A stretch of 64,000 bases of DNA from Isoetes taiwanensis (GCA_021234155.1 JAJEKV010000003.1:30177166-30241165), one strand, 5' to 3'; positions 9,367 to 22,977 are shown, counted from the first letter of the stretch. A program made the numbers and translations. Notes: generated from the letters alone by a model not told the origin.

Positions 9367-11465
9367 TATAGTATGCATGGACAAGAATGCTGAAAAAGAG
9401 GCAGAAGTAATAAGAGTGTGTGAATGAGATGTATGCGAGATATATAGTATATGGTGAAAATTAAAGTAAGTGAGTGTATAAATAATAAGCTCTGCTCTTC
9501 AACTAAGAAGGTTATCGTGTTTTAAATGCCTCTGATTTAAAGAAGCAAACAGAGAATGCCAAGAGAACTCTATGAACATTATACTACCAACCGTAACCCC
9601 GTTATAAGATAAACCCATTATAAAATTATAACGGTCCATAAAGGCACTTGCAAAATAATGACCACAACCCATCAGTTCACTTGCATTGATTTAAATGCCC
9701 GTTCATGCTTTGTAACCATATGAAGGCAAAATATCGTTAGGGTTCATTGAATCTTTTAACATACCTTCAAATTAACATACATATGAATTCAATAAGTCTT
9801 AAATTACGAAGGCTAGAAATACGTTAGGGCTAGTTAACCCAACCACCAAGAAAACTTACGAATGAAAAATATCCAAAAAGAAATGCATTAGGGTCCGTTA
9901 AAGCAACAACCAAGAAAAGCTACGAATGAAAAATATCAAACAGAAAAAATAGGTCTTGCACAGGTCTGAAGATTCGGCCCACAATCTCAGCATCTAATCC
10001 GCTCGAATCTGGAGTTCCAAAGTCTGCAAATCCGACATAAAAGAACCAAAAAGCCCTAGGTAAGTATCGGGGGAGGAAATGGTAAACCAAGGGGGGTCGT
10101 CCAGATGGAAGGGCAAAGGGTACGAAGCTAAAAACCAGCCCGGCTTCTCAAGCATGTGGAAAGAAAAAACAGAGGAATATATGCTTACTTTACCAATAAT
10201 ATCTCTCATCAAGAGCATCATGGTGCTACTGGAAAAAGAATCCTGTGTAATGAAAAAATTGGCTTAAAAAGCAGGTGCTAATTCGATTACCTTTCCCTCT
10301 AAAACTTCTTGACAAAGAGAAACGAAGGATATTAAAAGTGACGAATGTGAGAAGCACTGACAGCAGAAATATTTATGCCTTTCCAAGACCCGTAGTCATG
10401 CTTTCGGCCTGAATCTGGAGTCCCAAGGCAGTAAATCCGAAATACCCAGACTGAGAAGTCCACCAGTTAACTGAAGAACAAGGTAAATAACAGAAGAAAA
10501 CAAGGCAAACAGAGGTTTTCATATAGCACAAACCCCGGATATGGCTGGGCTCCTAGCCAATGATTCTGAAACACCAAACCATCCCCAGCCAAAGACCGAG
10601 AATATTACAACTGTTAAGAAACACAAAAGCAAGCACAGTAGCAACAAGAATAAACAGAGAAAAAAATTATTAAGAGGAACAAGCCATGAAAACCCAACTG
10701 TTTCTTGCAAGGTTCGAAGCGTAAAAAAGAAAACTAGGATCTATGTCTGATATATTTTGTCGAATGCCTTGTGGGATCAAACAAAAAGGAGCAAGGTTCC
10801 TATGCATACAAGATAAAGCAGTGTTTGGCTGAATTATATTTTGGATCTATTTGAAAGAACAAACTTGTTCACCGCCGGCCAGATAAAGGGCAAATGACAA
10901 CAGGGAAAAAACCAATGCCAAAGCTTTATCTTCTCTTAAAACTCTGCTTGCCAGAGCCATTCCACAGGGCATGCCATAGCCATCTGTTATCGTCATATTA
11001 ATAGATACCAATTATATCCTCCGTCTCATAGAACTCTACAAATTTTGCCCCTTCCCTGTTTGTAATCGAATTAGATTCTTTCTTTTAGAAATCAAACAAA
11101 AATACCTTTATTGATGATAGCTTGCTTGTTGGCTCTAAAGCCGCCTGCAACTGCAAATTGTTCTCCAGATTTTCAATTCTTGCTGAAGGGAACAAATATT
11201 GGACTCTAATGCAGTGAAAATCAACCTATTCCCTGCAACAATCTTTTTAAAATCTCTGGGCATTTCTGCAGTAGTAAAGGCACCAGGAAGCATAGACACT
11301 CCGGCAAGGCTTGGATACCAAGCAACGTGATGGGCCAAAGACCGCAAAGAAAGTAAGGAAGATAGGCAACTGCCCGCAATAGGAAGAGAGGGAGATGCAG
11401 ACATCAGACCGGAAAAAAGTAAGGAAGATAGACAACCGGAAAAAAAAGTAAGGAAGATAGACAAC
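9367..11465. other. Noncoding sequence, no gene recognised
   Basis: AT-rich sequence with short scattered repeats: GAATCTGGAGT(T/C)CCAA near 10008 and 10410, AAGAAAnCTTACGAATGAAAAATATC near 9848 and 9910, and a tandem AAAAAGTAAGGAAGATAGACAA near 11414-11462. Open frames are short and unlike known proteins. Confidence 0.45.
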
Positions 11466-11624
11466 ACCAAACCGTAGGGAGAAGGAAGAAGAGGAAGGGA
11501 GATGTACCACGAGAGCTGATGAGAGAGAAGAGGCCGAGAAAGCACATAAATAGGGAAAAGAGGGAGAAGACCTAACTAACTACTAACTACTAACCGCCTC
11601 CGTATTTCTAGAACCTCGTTTTCC
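11466..11624. repeat. Dispersed repeat copy 2, truncated in the hairpin
   Basis: Nearly identical to 9164-9323, but it stops inside the hairpin arm at CGTTTTCC and switches to unrelated sequence. Confidence 0.85.
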
Positions 11625-11668
11625 AAACAAGTACATACAGATAGCAAGCTAGTGAAACCATTATGGCC

Positions 11669-11713
11669 GGGATTAAAAAACCTCGCCCTTTCGGGTTTTC
11701 AAGGAAAAACCCT
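11669..11713 (-). repeat. 45-bp conserved block, inverted relative to 25214-25258
   Basis: The block reads GGGATTAAAAAACCTCGCCC... and its complement occurs at 25214-25258 with two mismatches. It contains its own small hairpin (AAAACCCGAAAGGG core). Confidence 0.9.
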
Positions 11714-11748
11714 GACAATAATGGGATCACTAACCGATGCTAGGTCCA

Positions 11749-12145
11749 AAAACATAATAGATCTTGTACCCTCATGCTGACTAGCCTTATTGGGTGAAAA
11801 TACATTACAGCAAAGAAATTGCCAAAGACGAAACATGTTCGAATTGTCTTCTCCATTGATCTTCATCTTGTGCTCCGAATCCCAAGCCCTCCTCCAAACA
11901 ACCACGCTAAACCCTGCATACACAACAAAGACAAACCAAAGGCCACCAAGGCCATCCAACCACCAAGGCTTCCAACTAGGCACCAAGCCTTCCACCAGGC
12001 ACACCGGCCTCAACCAGGCACAAAGGCCCCAACAAGGCACACCGGCCTCAACCAGGCACAAAGGCCCCAACCAGGCACTAGGCCTCCAACTAGGCACAAG
12101 GCCTCCAACAAAGTGTTAGTTTGCAAACAAGTCATAAAAACAGGA
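11749..12145. repeat. Dispersed repeat, second copy of the 8770-9150 region
   Basis: CATAATAGATCTTG, then the TTATTGGGTGAAAATACATT arm, the CCAAAGACGAAACATGTT block and the CCAGGCAC minisatellite follow in the same order as at 8770-9150, with substitutions and extra minisatellite units. Confidence 0.85.
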
Positions 12146-12149
12146 GAAG

Positions 12150-12345
12150 GGTGGGGGGGTGGGCCAAACCGTAGGGAGAAGGAAGAAGAGGAAAGGAGAC
12201 GCACCAAGAGAGCTGATGAGCGAGAACATGACGAAAAAGCACATAAATAGGGAAAAGAACTAACTAACTGCTAACTGCCAACTGCCTCCGTATTTCTAGA
12301 ACCTCGTTTTCCTTCTATTCGTTGAAACGAAGGAAAACGTCATTT
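12150..12345. repeat. Dispersed repeat copy 3, ends at the PPR relic
   Basis: Same segment as 9160-9353. It ends right after the inner hairpin arm GAAGGAAAACG and TCATTT, where PPR-coding sequence begins. That marks the natural end of the repeat, or a breakpoint at the hairpin. Confidence 0.85.
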
Positions 12346-12951
12346 AATTGGAATGCAATTTTCGAGGCTCATAACAAACATGGCAATGAGAATTTGAGTC
12401 TACAGCTTTACAATAGCATGAGCCAAGGGGACTCCATGCAAAATTATTTCACATTATCAGTCATCTTGAAAGCAAGATGTCTAAACGAGATGTTATATCT
12501 TGGGCCACAATGGTAGGAAGTTATGTAGAGCATGGAAAAGGTGCACTTACACTATGGCAAAGGTGCACTTGCATTAAACTGGTCCAAGAAAATGCAAGTT
12601 GAGGGTGGGAAACCAAACAATGTACAATGTCACATTCCTTTGTTTCAAGGAAACGCAAATTGAGGGTGTGAAACTAAACAATGTCACATTCCTCTGTGCA
12701 TGATTCATCCTGTAGGCCATGCCTGTTATTTCAAGGAGGCAGAGAATATATTACAAGCCTTCAACATAATGTATGAGAATGTGGAACTAGAGAGAAGATG
12801 CACCAATTTACAAGCACCAAAGGCCTATTTATGGAACCATTTATGGTGTCTTTTACATATGGAGAGGACCATAAGATTGCCAAAAATATTTGCATCTGTA
12901 GTATTCTCCATGATTTGTGTCTCATTGATTGTCCTTAACTTCTTAACTTGA
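12340..12951 (+). pseudogene. PPR protein fragment, PLS/DYW-type
   Basis: The first block reads FNWNAIFEAHNKHGNENLSL, QLYNSM and FTLSVILKA. A frame change then gives KRDVISWATMVGSYVEHGKG (about 12482-12541). 12700-12951 gives MIHPVGHACYFKEAENIL..., which resembles the post-PPR region near the E domain (D.LGRAG...EAE..I..MP). The order suits one eroded PPR gene with at least two frameshifts and a direct repeat of about 60 bp at 12585-12690 (GTGGGAAACCAAACAATGT-like). Not functional. Confidence 0.7.
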
Positions 12952-12959
12952 GCTGAGAA

Positions 12960-13852
12960 ATGTTTGTGAACAATTGTAAACTAGCCATCATATTTGGCTC
13001 AAAAAGTTGAGACTGGAAAATGCAATGACTTACATATTCTAAATCAAGAACTAAGATGCATAAATGCATAAATCTAAATCAAGCACCAGTCCTTGCTAAA
13101 AGCTGTGAAGCTCAATCTCTTCATAGAAAAAGTTCTATGCAAGATAAACATATGCATTGAAGTTTATGTGTTAGAAGCAATGGTTGAAGTGAATCCGTAA
13201 ATGGCTCAATTTTGCAACAAGTTAAGAAATCAATTTCTTTAATGCAAACACGAAGAACGCAACCTACCAATGCTCTCCGCTATCTAAGCTCGCTCACATA
13301 TTGCCATGCCAACAATAAAAGATGTCAAGAATAAGAGTTCAACTGTAGAGTTTATACTACACTCTCGAGTTTATACTACACTCTCTTCTCATTCTTCTTA
13401 TAACTTTTCAAGGTTCAAACTAATCCCGAGCAATGCTGGGCACTGTTACTATGTTTGGACATTTTTGTTAAAAAAAAAAGGTTATTGCACACTTTCCTCA
13501 TTGCAATCAAAACATTTATAGACTTCCAACTTATGCCCAGCAGCGCTGGGCACCCTTACTAGTCAGTATTTAGAATGTATGGCAAATGCAGTGATTTGCA
13601 AGAAGCATTTCTAGTATTTTATCATATAGAGGAGAAATGGAATATCATGGAACATACACTAGATGTGGATGCTTAGAAAGTGATGGACATTTTTGTATAG
13701 TGCTGCTCTTCTTTATGTTGTTATTTCTATTTGTTATTGTGTTTTGTCCAAGTTCCATTTGGGATCCTGCCCTTTTTGTTGTTTTTTTGGGCTTCCATGC
13801 CCCTTCTGTTGTTTGGGTCCCATGGCCAATTTGGTCTCTGTGGACGTTAAAA
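12960..13852. other. Noncoding sequence, no gene recognised
   Basis: AT-rich. Two related strings around GCTGGGCAC(T/C) followed by TTACTA lie at about 13434 and 13545. No coding signal. Confidence 0.4.
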
Positions 13853-15281
<1,429 letters not shown>

Positions 15282-15449
15282 CTTTTTTATGCCTCAAACC
15301 CATTTTTTGAGCATATGCACATGATCTTAGGTCCCATTCAGACTTGCAGGAGTTGAAAGCACACAACAAAACCTTATAGAAATCAGGATTCAAAAAATTA
15401 TTTGCTGGTTTTTTCTTACAGTTCATTGAGATGCAGGCTTACTTACGCT

Positions 15450-18400
15450 CCACCAACATGCCAAGGTGGTTCAACCATGCGGGCTCCAACGTGCCTTCTA
15501 GGCTCCAACATGCCAAGGTGGCTCAAACATGCCACCTAGGCTCAAAAATGCCAAGGTGGCTCCAACATGCCACCTAGGCTCCAACATGCACAAACATGCC
15601 ACACGGGCCCTAACATGCCACCTATGCTCCAACTTGCCAAGGTGGCTCAAATATGCCACGTGGGCTCCAACATACCACCTAGGCTCCAACGTGCCAAGGT
15701 GGCTCAATCATGCCACGCAGGCTCCAACATGCCACCTAGGCTCAAACATGCCAAGTGGTCTCCAACATGCCACCTAGGCTCCAACATGCCAAGGTGGCTC
15801 AAACATGCCAAGGTGGCTCAAACATGCCACCTAGGCTCCAACATGCTCAAACATGCCACGTGGGCTCCAACAGGCCACCTAATGCCAAGGTGGCTCCAAC
15901 ATGCCACCTAGGCTCAAACATGCCACCTAGGCTCCAACATGCTACCGTGGCTCTAACATGCCACCTAGGCTCAAACATGCCAAGGTGGCTCAAACATGCC
16001 ACGTGGGATCCAACATGCCACCTAGGCTCCAACATGCCAAGGTGGCTCCAACATGCCACCTAGGCTCCAACATGACAAAATGGCTCCAACCTAGGCTCCA
16101 ACGTGCTCAAACATGCCACATGGGCTCCAACATGCCACCTATGCTCCAACTTGCCAAGGTGGCTCAAACATGCCACCTAGGCTCCAACATGCCGCCTAGG
16201 CTCCAACATGCTCAAACATGCCAAGGTGGCTCAAACATGCCACGTGGGCTCCAACATGCCACCTAGGCTACAATAACATGCCACCTAGGCTCCAACATGC
16301 CACCTAGGCTCAAACATGACAAGGTGGCTCAAACATGCCACCTAGCCTCCAACATGGCTCTAACATGCCTCATGGCTCTAACCTAGCCTCATGGCTCTAA
16401 CATGCCACCTAGGCTCTAACATGCCACCTAGGCTCCAACATGCCACCTAGGCTCAAACATGCTAAGGTGGCTCACAACATGCCACGCAGGCTCCAACATG
16501 CCAAGGTGGCTCAAAAATGCCACTTAGACTCCAACATGCCACCTTGGCTCAAACATGCCAAGGTGGCGCAAACAAGCCAAGATAGCTCAACCATGCCACG
16601 CGGGCTCCAACATGCCACATCGGCTCCAATATGCCATGTGGGCTCCAACATGCCAAGGTGGCTCAAACATGCCACCTAGGCTCAAACATGCCAAGGTGGC
16701 TCCAACATGCCACCTAGGCTCAAACATGCCAAGGTGGCTCAAACATGCCACCTAGGCTCAAACATGCCACCTAGGCTCAAACATGCCAAGGTGGGCTCAA
16801 ACATGCCACCTAGGCTCCAACATGCCAAGGTGGCTCAAACATGCCACGTGGACTCCATAATGCCACATGGACTCCAACATGCCAAGGTGGCTCAAACATG
16901 CCACCTAGGCTCAAACATGCCACCTAGGCTCCAACATGCCACCTAGGCTCCAACACGCCAAGGTGGCTCAAACATGCCACCTAGGTGCCAAGGTGGCTCA
17001 AACATGCCACGTGGGTTCCAACATGCCACCTAGGTCAAACATGCCACCTAGGCTCCAACATGCTACCGTGGCTCTAACATGCCACCTAGGCTCTAACAGG
17101 CCACCTAGGCTCAAACATGCCACGTGGGCTCCAACATGCCACCTAGGCTCTAACATGCCAAGGTGGCTCAAACATGGCACGCAGGCTCACCTAGGCTCCA
17201 ACATGCCAAGGTGGTTCAGCCACGCGAGCTCCAACGTGCCATCTAGGCTCCAACATGCCAAGGTGGCTCAAATATGCCAAGGTGGCTCAAGCATGCCACC
17301 TAAGCTTAAAAATGCCAAGGTGGCTCTAACATGACACCTAGGCTCCAACATGGCAAGGTGACTCAAACATGCCACGCCGGCTCACCTAGGCTCCAACATG
17401 CCAAGGTGGTTCAGCCAAGGTGGCTCAAATATGCCAACATGCCAAGGTGGCTCAAATATGCCAACATGCCAAGGTGGCTCAAATATGCCACCTAAGCTCA
17501 AAAATGCCAACGTGGCTCCAACATGCCACCTAGGCTCCAACGTGGCAAGGTAGCTCAAATATGCCACCTAGGCTCCAACATGCTCACGCGGGCTCCAACA
17601 TGCCACCTATGCTCCAACATGCCAAGGTGGCTCAAACATGACACGTAGGCTCCAACATGCCACCTAGGCTCCAACATGCCATCTAGGCTCTAGCATGCCA
17701 AGGTGGCTCAAACATGCCACGTGCGCTCCAACATGCCACGTGGGCTCCAATATGCCAAGGTGGCTCTAAGATGCCACCTAGGCTCAAACATGCCAAGGTG
17801 GCTCCAACATGCCACCTAGGCTCCAACATGACAAAATGGCTCCAACCTAGGCTCCAACGTGCTCAAACATGCCATGTGGGCTCCAACATGCCACCTATGC
17901 TCCAACTTGCCAAGGTGGCTCAAACATGCCACCTAGGCTCCAACATGCCACCTAGGCTCCAAAATGCTCAAGCATGCCAAGGTGTACCCTAGCCTCCGAC
18001 ATGCCACCTAGCCTCCAACATGCCGTCGTGGCTCTAACATGCCACCTAGGCTCTAACATGCCACCTAGGCTCCAACATGCCACCTAGGCTCAAACATGCT
18101 AAGGTGGGACACAACATGCCACGTAGGCTCCAACATGCCAAGGTGGCTCAAAAATGCCACCTAGACTCCAACATGCCACCTTGGCTCAAACATGACAAGG
18201 TGGCGCAAACAAGCCAAGATAGCTCCGCCATGCCACGCGGGCTCCAACATGCCACATAGGCTCCAATATGCCATGTGGGCTCCAACATGCGAAGGTGGCT
18301 CAAACAAGCCAAGATAGCTCAACCATGCCACGCGGGCTCCAACATGCCACATAGGCTCCAATATGCCATGTGGGCTCCAACATGCCAAGGTGGCTCAAAC

Positions 18401-19252
18401 ATGCCAAGTTGGCTCCAACATGCCAAGGTGGCTCCAACATGCCACCTAGGCTCAAACATGCCAAGGTGGCTCAAACATGCCACCTAGGCTCAAACATGCC
18501 AAGGTGGGCTCAAACATGCCACCTAGGCTCCAACATGCCACCTAGACTCCAACATGCCAAGGTGGCTCAAACATGCCACGTGGCTCCATAATGCCACATA
18601 GGCGCCAACATGCCAAGGTGGCTCAAACATGTCACCTAGGCTCAAACATGCCACCTAGGCTCCAACATGCCAAGGTGGCTCAAACATGCCACCTAGGTGC
18701 CAAGGTGGCTCCAACATGCCACGTGGGTTCCAACATGCCACCTAGGCTCCCAACATGCCAAGGAGGCTCAATCCAACATGCCAAGGTGGCTCAACCATAC
18801 CACGTGGGCTCCAATGTGCTAAGGTGGCTCAAACATGCCACCTAGGCTCCAACATGCCACCTAGGCTCCAACATGCCACCTAGGCTCAAACATACCACCT
18901 AGGCTCCAACATGACAAGGTGCCTCAAACATGCCACCTAAGCTGCAACATGCCAAGGTGGCTCAAACATGCCACTTAGGCTCCAACATGCCAAGATGGCT
19001 CAACCATGCCACATGGGCTCCAACATACCAATTAGGCTCCAACATGCCACGTGGGCTCCAACACGCTTCCTAGGCTAAAATATGCTAAGGTGACTCAAAC
19101 ATGCCCTGTGGGCTCCAACATGCCACCTAGGCTCAAACACTCCAAGGTGGCTCAAACATGCCACCTAGACTCCAACATGCCAAGGGGGCTCAAACATGCC
19201 ACCTAGGCTTCAAAATGACAAGGTGGCTCAAACATGCCAAGGTGGCTCAAAC
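15450..19252. repeat. 19-bp minisatellite array, about 200 units
   Basis: The array alternates two main 19-bp units, CATGCCAAGGTGGCTCAAA (type 1) and CATGCCACCTAGGCTCCAA (type 2), with a third form CATGCCACGTGGGCTCCAA. Because 19 is not a multiple of 3, each long frame cycles through a 19-residue peptide, and frames on both strands stay open by lack of stop triplets. I annotate none of them as genes. Larger blocks are duplicated within the array (for example GACAAAATGGCTCCAACC at 16073 and 17829, and TGGCGCAAACAAGCC at 16564 and 18201). The array continues at 20418-20508 after an inserted element. Confidence 0.97.
19245..19252. other. 8-bp target site duplication, left
   Basis: GCTCAAAC precedes the CAGGGTA terminus and recurs at 20418-20425 after the other terminus. 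The same string is part of the minisatellite unit, so duplication is supported by register: the array resumes exactly where it left off. Confidence 0.85.
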
Positions 19253-20417
19253 CAGGGTATTTTTTAAGCGCCCTATATTTTTCTAGGGCCAGAAACAACT
19301 GGCTACTGCCCATGTAGGATAAATAACTTGGCGTAGTTTGGCCTGGCGATATTTTGCACCTTATTGCTAAGATGGTGTAACTGAACTGGCGCAACCATGA
19401 AATTTTTATTTTGCTATATTAAAAATTGGCTACGAGCAAATTTGTGTTAGCTAAGATAGAAACACGCTTTGGTAGTGAAAACACGACGTTGGCCACAACC
19501 ACCTAGGCATCTTCCCCAAATAACACATTCAAATTGCTTTGGGTCATAGTCCTTATCATCTACAAATTCATAGTCTTCATCAAGACCCTCAATTTGACCT
19601 ATGAAAGTGGACGTAGACGATGATATAGTGATGCACCGCTTTGTCCTTGATGTCACAGGTCCCAAGAACTCATTTATTCTCTTTTGTGAAGCTCCCTCCA
19701 TGCTGCATAAATTTGATGATCGGCATCAACAACTACTTTTGCACATCTGAATAATTTTGCACAACTGAATAGGGTAAAAACTAACCTGAATTAATGAAGC
19801 TAAAGTTTAGATTGTAGATGGGAATGGATCTCCATCTCAACCAAATCGGGAATGCTCTGCAAATGACAATAAAATATAATATTAAAATTATCATCCCATT
19901 CATATTCAGAGACTAACATCCCATTCATATTTATATTCACATGAATAACGAAACAATTGCATACGAGAAGCACAGGAAAAACATATGCTCGACAGGGTAG
20001 AATAAACTAAACATGTATGAAAGGGCGGTTTCTGATGCTAGCTCGATCAAATTAAAAAATATATATGAAACCCTAATCCTAGAGGCCTATAAGTGGCATT
20101 TCTTAGATGGACATGTGGTCGAGATGTAATATGGCCACCCCCTTACCCATTAAAATTTACCTCAGATTCTAATTGGCTACCTCGATAAGTTTTTTCCCAC
20201 GTACAAAAAATCGAATTGGCCACACCCTATGCCTAGCCGGATTTAGTAAATATCGAATTGGCTACTAAACGAGTAAAACGTATAAATTCGTGTTTTGAAC
20301 TAGCCACTACCCTTTGGTCAGGGCATGAACGTATCCTACTATGGCGTAGCCAACCATTTCTGAAAAAATATAAATGTGTGGCCAACTGGCCCGCCGGGGC
20401 CACTAAAAAATACCCTG
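19253..20417. mobile_element. hAT-like non-autonomous element, 1165 bp, inserted in the minisatellite
   Basis: Terminal inverted repeats CAGGGTATTTTTTA (19253 on) and TAAAAAATACCCTG (to 20417) are perfect over 14 bp. With the 8-bp duplication GCTCAAAC this is the hAT pattern. The sub-terminal parts are rich in TTGGC(T/C)A and its complement (for example near 19425, 20172, 20215, 20263, 20346 and 20378), as expected for hAT transposase binding sites. The only notable frame (19447-19701, -) encodes a small protein with SKRINEFLG-like and GCGQRR segments that I do not recognise. No hAT transposase signature is visible. Confidence 0.88.
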
Positions 20418-20508
20418 GCTCAAACATGCCACGTGTCCAACATGCCACCTAGGCTCCAACATGCCAAGGTGGCTCAAACATGCCACATGGACTCCAACAT
20501 GCCACATA
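20418..20508. repeat. 19-bp minisatellite, distal remnant
   Basis: Continuation of the array after the hAT-like insertion, about five units, ending at GCCACATA where a different repeat (GGGTTTACG) begins. Confidence 0.93.
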
Positions 20509-20817
20509 GGGTTTACGTTTCAGAGGCCAAAACTTGGTCGTTTTCTTGGATATCCTTTAACTAGGTGCACCTTTTCTAAACATGGATGCGGAGCCATGGT
20601 AACTGAAATAACAGAGTTTGGATCTATTGGCCATCCCGAATGCTTCCAAACAATTTTGCTACTGCAAAAGGCGCTCTTGACTTCTAATTGCCACACTAGG
20701 AGGAGGATAGACCCAAGCTCCATTTCGTCAATTCCTATTGCTTCGCTTCTCAACTACAGCTTCCCGACCATGTCCCAAGTGCAACTGACTACAACTCGAC
20801 CTCCATAACGTAAACCC
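20509..20817. repeat. About 310-bp unit bounded by GGGTTTACGTT / AACGTAAACCC, copy 1
   Basis: Eleven-bp inverted ends bound a unit with AACATGGATGC, TCTAATTGCCACA and CCATGTCCCAAGTG landmarks. Related units are at 22325-22628 and 22651-22955. A spacer of about 22 bp (TTCAA(T/G)AACCTAGCAAC...) separates one unit from the next GGGTTTACG. The arrangement is like an array of MITE-type units. Open frames within are not conserved between copies. Confidence 0.85.
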
Positions 20818-20841
20818 TTCAATAACCTAGCAACACAAAAG

Positions 20842-21545
20842 GTTTACGTTTCAAAGGCTGTATCCTAGTTAGATTCGACTAGGATCTTGCAGAATATCTC
20901 AGGTAGAGGAAGGGTGTTGAAACCAGAAGACGGACCTTAAAACCTTTCAGAAGCAGTTCGCCCCAAAGATCCTCTCCCGAAGGCCTCTAGCCACGGACGG
21001 GCAGCTCTCCCGCTCCAAAACTGTGAATTGACTCTGAATGGACTCAAAACATCGATGTTACCCTGGAGATCAAGTTTCATCGGCACAAGATCACCCCTTC
21101 TCCAAGAAGCACCAAAGTAGTTCATGTCCAACACGTTCCTAGTCAATTGGCCTAAGAGGTGGCTGTGGAATACTGCCATGTAGAGGGTTCCTGTTTCTTT
21201 CGTTGCAAAAAATGACATTGTAAATTTGTTCCTAGAATAATTTTGCGATTCTGGACGACATGGTGAAGTCGAATCTCCATTCCGGAGCCTTTGCAACGAC
21301 AAAACACTTGGGTTTCTACACGGTCGACCGCAAGACGCCTCGCGGTTTGGTAAGTACTCTCGTACCGATCTTGGATTTTTTTGAACCTGCTCGAAAGTGG
21401 TTACTTGAACGGCGGATTCAACGGTCGTATAGGGAAACCGAGCTCCGGGAGGGTGCGCATTAGCATTTGCCCTCCCGGAGGAGCGCTGGCAGGAAAGGCA
21501 GCCTCGACAACCTTTTCGAGGTCCGTCTCCTGGGCCTGGCCTCTC
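20842..21545. repeat. Longer repeat segment X, copy 1
   Basis: Begins GGTTTACGTTTCAAAGGC and continues with TATCCTAGTTAG...GGATCTTGCA, AACCTTTC, a CAAGTTTCA region and GTCCAACACGTTC. The same series, diverged, is at 22978-23400. Reverse-strand open frames over 20937-21587 are not shared by the second copy, so I do not call a gene. Confidence 0.75.
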
Positions 21546-21867
21546 GGGTGAAAGCATGTTGCGGTGTACCACTTTTGGAACCCTCAAAAGTACCTACACT
21601 GGGTACTTTTAAAACTGGTACTTTCTGTTGTTTCTTCCCATTAAAATCAATTCAAAAATTTTGAATTGAAGGTCAATAACATGTTAATCTATAGTATTAA
21701 AGGATAACAATACTATTAAAGATTAAAATGAATGAATCAACTCTCAAACTTATTGTTTATTGAGACATTTATGCAAGTTCCCAGTACCCAGTGCTGGGTA
21801 CTTTTTTGGGTAGTTTTCCACTTCCTAAAAAGAACTTTAGATGGTACACCCTAGCATGCTTTCACCC
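21546..21867. mobile_element. MITE of the GGGT-ended family, 322 bp, 4-bp TSD TCTC
   Basis: Left end GGGTGAAAGCATGTTGCGG (21546-21571) and right end complement GGGTGAAAGCATGCTAGGGT (21842-21867) pair over 26 bp with 3 mismatches. TCTC flanks both sides (21542-21545, 21868-21871). The right arm shares CTAGGGTGT with element A's end, and both arms share AAGCATG with E. The interior has repeated GGTACTTTT strings and no coding potential, so it would need a transposase supplied in trans, plausibly from an A/E-like relative. Confidence 0.9.
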
Positions 21868-22324
21868 TCTCCCCTCTGGTGAGGAAGCCATGCAAAGTCC
21901 TGGCCTGGTTCGATTTGGGGAAGGGTGTCAGCGCTTTAAGTTCTTCAAGATCCCTCTATTCTATTCCTTGCCAAACTCCTCTACCTCCAACTTTGAACCC
22001 AATTTTCTCGGACATCACAGATCCAAATTGAGCCAAGCTTTTTTCCACATCTCATCACAACTTTTATCTTGTTGTTCCTCCAAAAATCATTTGATAACGA
22101 TCGGCATGGCTTGAGATATTCAAATCTGAGTGCAACTACCTCATTTTGCTTTGAGGATCCTAATGTAATTGATGTTATTTTGTAAATTTTGCACAAAGAT
22201 TGGTTTTTTTAAGCAACCTGGAGGTTCTAACATGCCATACCCATATCAAAGCATATGTCCTAAGTGCAGAAGACCAGAATGCGACCTCCAAAATGTAAAC
22301 CCTTCAAGAACCTAGCAACTCATA
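21868..22324. other. Noncoding repeat sequence after the MITE
   Basis: No gene. Near 22290-22305 lies the end of another GGGTTTACG-bounded unit (AATGTAAACCC) followed by the usual spacer. Confidence 0.5.
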
Positions 22325-22955
22325 GGGTTTACATTTTGGAGATTGAAACGTTGTCCTTTTCATGGATAACTCAATGCACCATCTCTAAGCATGTATGCAG
22401 AGTCATGGCAACTGAAAAAATGGGGTTTTAATCTGTCGGCCATCCAGAACAATCCCAAACATGTGTTGCTACTGCAGAAGCAGCTGTTGATTTTTAATTG
22501 CCATGTCAGAAGGAGCATAGAGCCAAACTCTGTAACGTCAATTCCAATTGCTTTGTGTTCTCAACTGCAACTTCTCATCCATGTCCCAAGTGTAACAGAC
22601 CAAAACTCGACCTCCAAAACGTAAACCCTTCAAGAACCTAGCAACACATAGGGTTTACGTTTTTTGAGGTCGAAATGTGGTTGTTTTCATGGATAACTCA
22701 GTGCACCATCTCTAAACATGGATGCAGCGCCATGGCCATTGAAAGAATGGGGTTCGGATCCATCAGTCGTCAAGAATATCCCAAACGATGTCTTGCTACT
22801 GCAAAAGTGGCTCTTGAATTCTAATTGCCACAACGGGAGGAGAATAGATCCAAACCCCATTTTGTCAATTCCTATTGCTTCGTGTCTTCGACTGCAGCTT
22901 CTCGACCATGTCCCAAGTGAAAACAACCAAAATTTGACCTCCATAACGTAAACAC
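22325..22955. repeat. About 305-bp GGGTTTACG-bounded units, copies 2 and 3, in tandem
   Basis: Copy 2 is 22325-22628, copy 3 is 22651-22955, separated by the spacer TTCAAGAACCTAGCAACACA. Both share the landmarks of copy 1. Copy 3 ends in AACGTAAACACT, a decayed terminus. Confidence 0.85.
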
Positions 22956-22977
22956 TACAATAACCTAGCAACACACA

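Noticed and set aside
15498-18845. Many 60-130-residue frames in the minisatellite
   Set aside because: Consequence of a stop-poor 19-bp unit; no start context or conserved frame.
15450-19252. CRISPR array
   Set aside because: Units are directly contiguous with no unique spacers, and the setting is a plant nuclear genome.
20937-21587. 216-codon reverse-strand frame
   Set aside because: It lies in repeat segment X; the second copy of X does not keep it open, and no family resemblance is visible.
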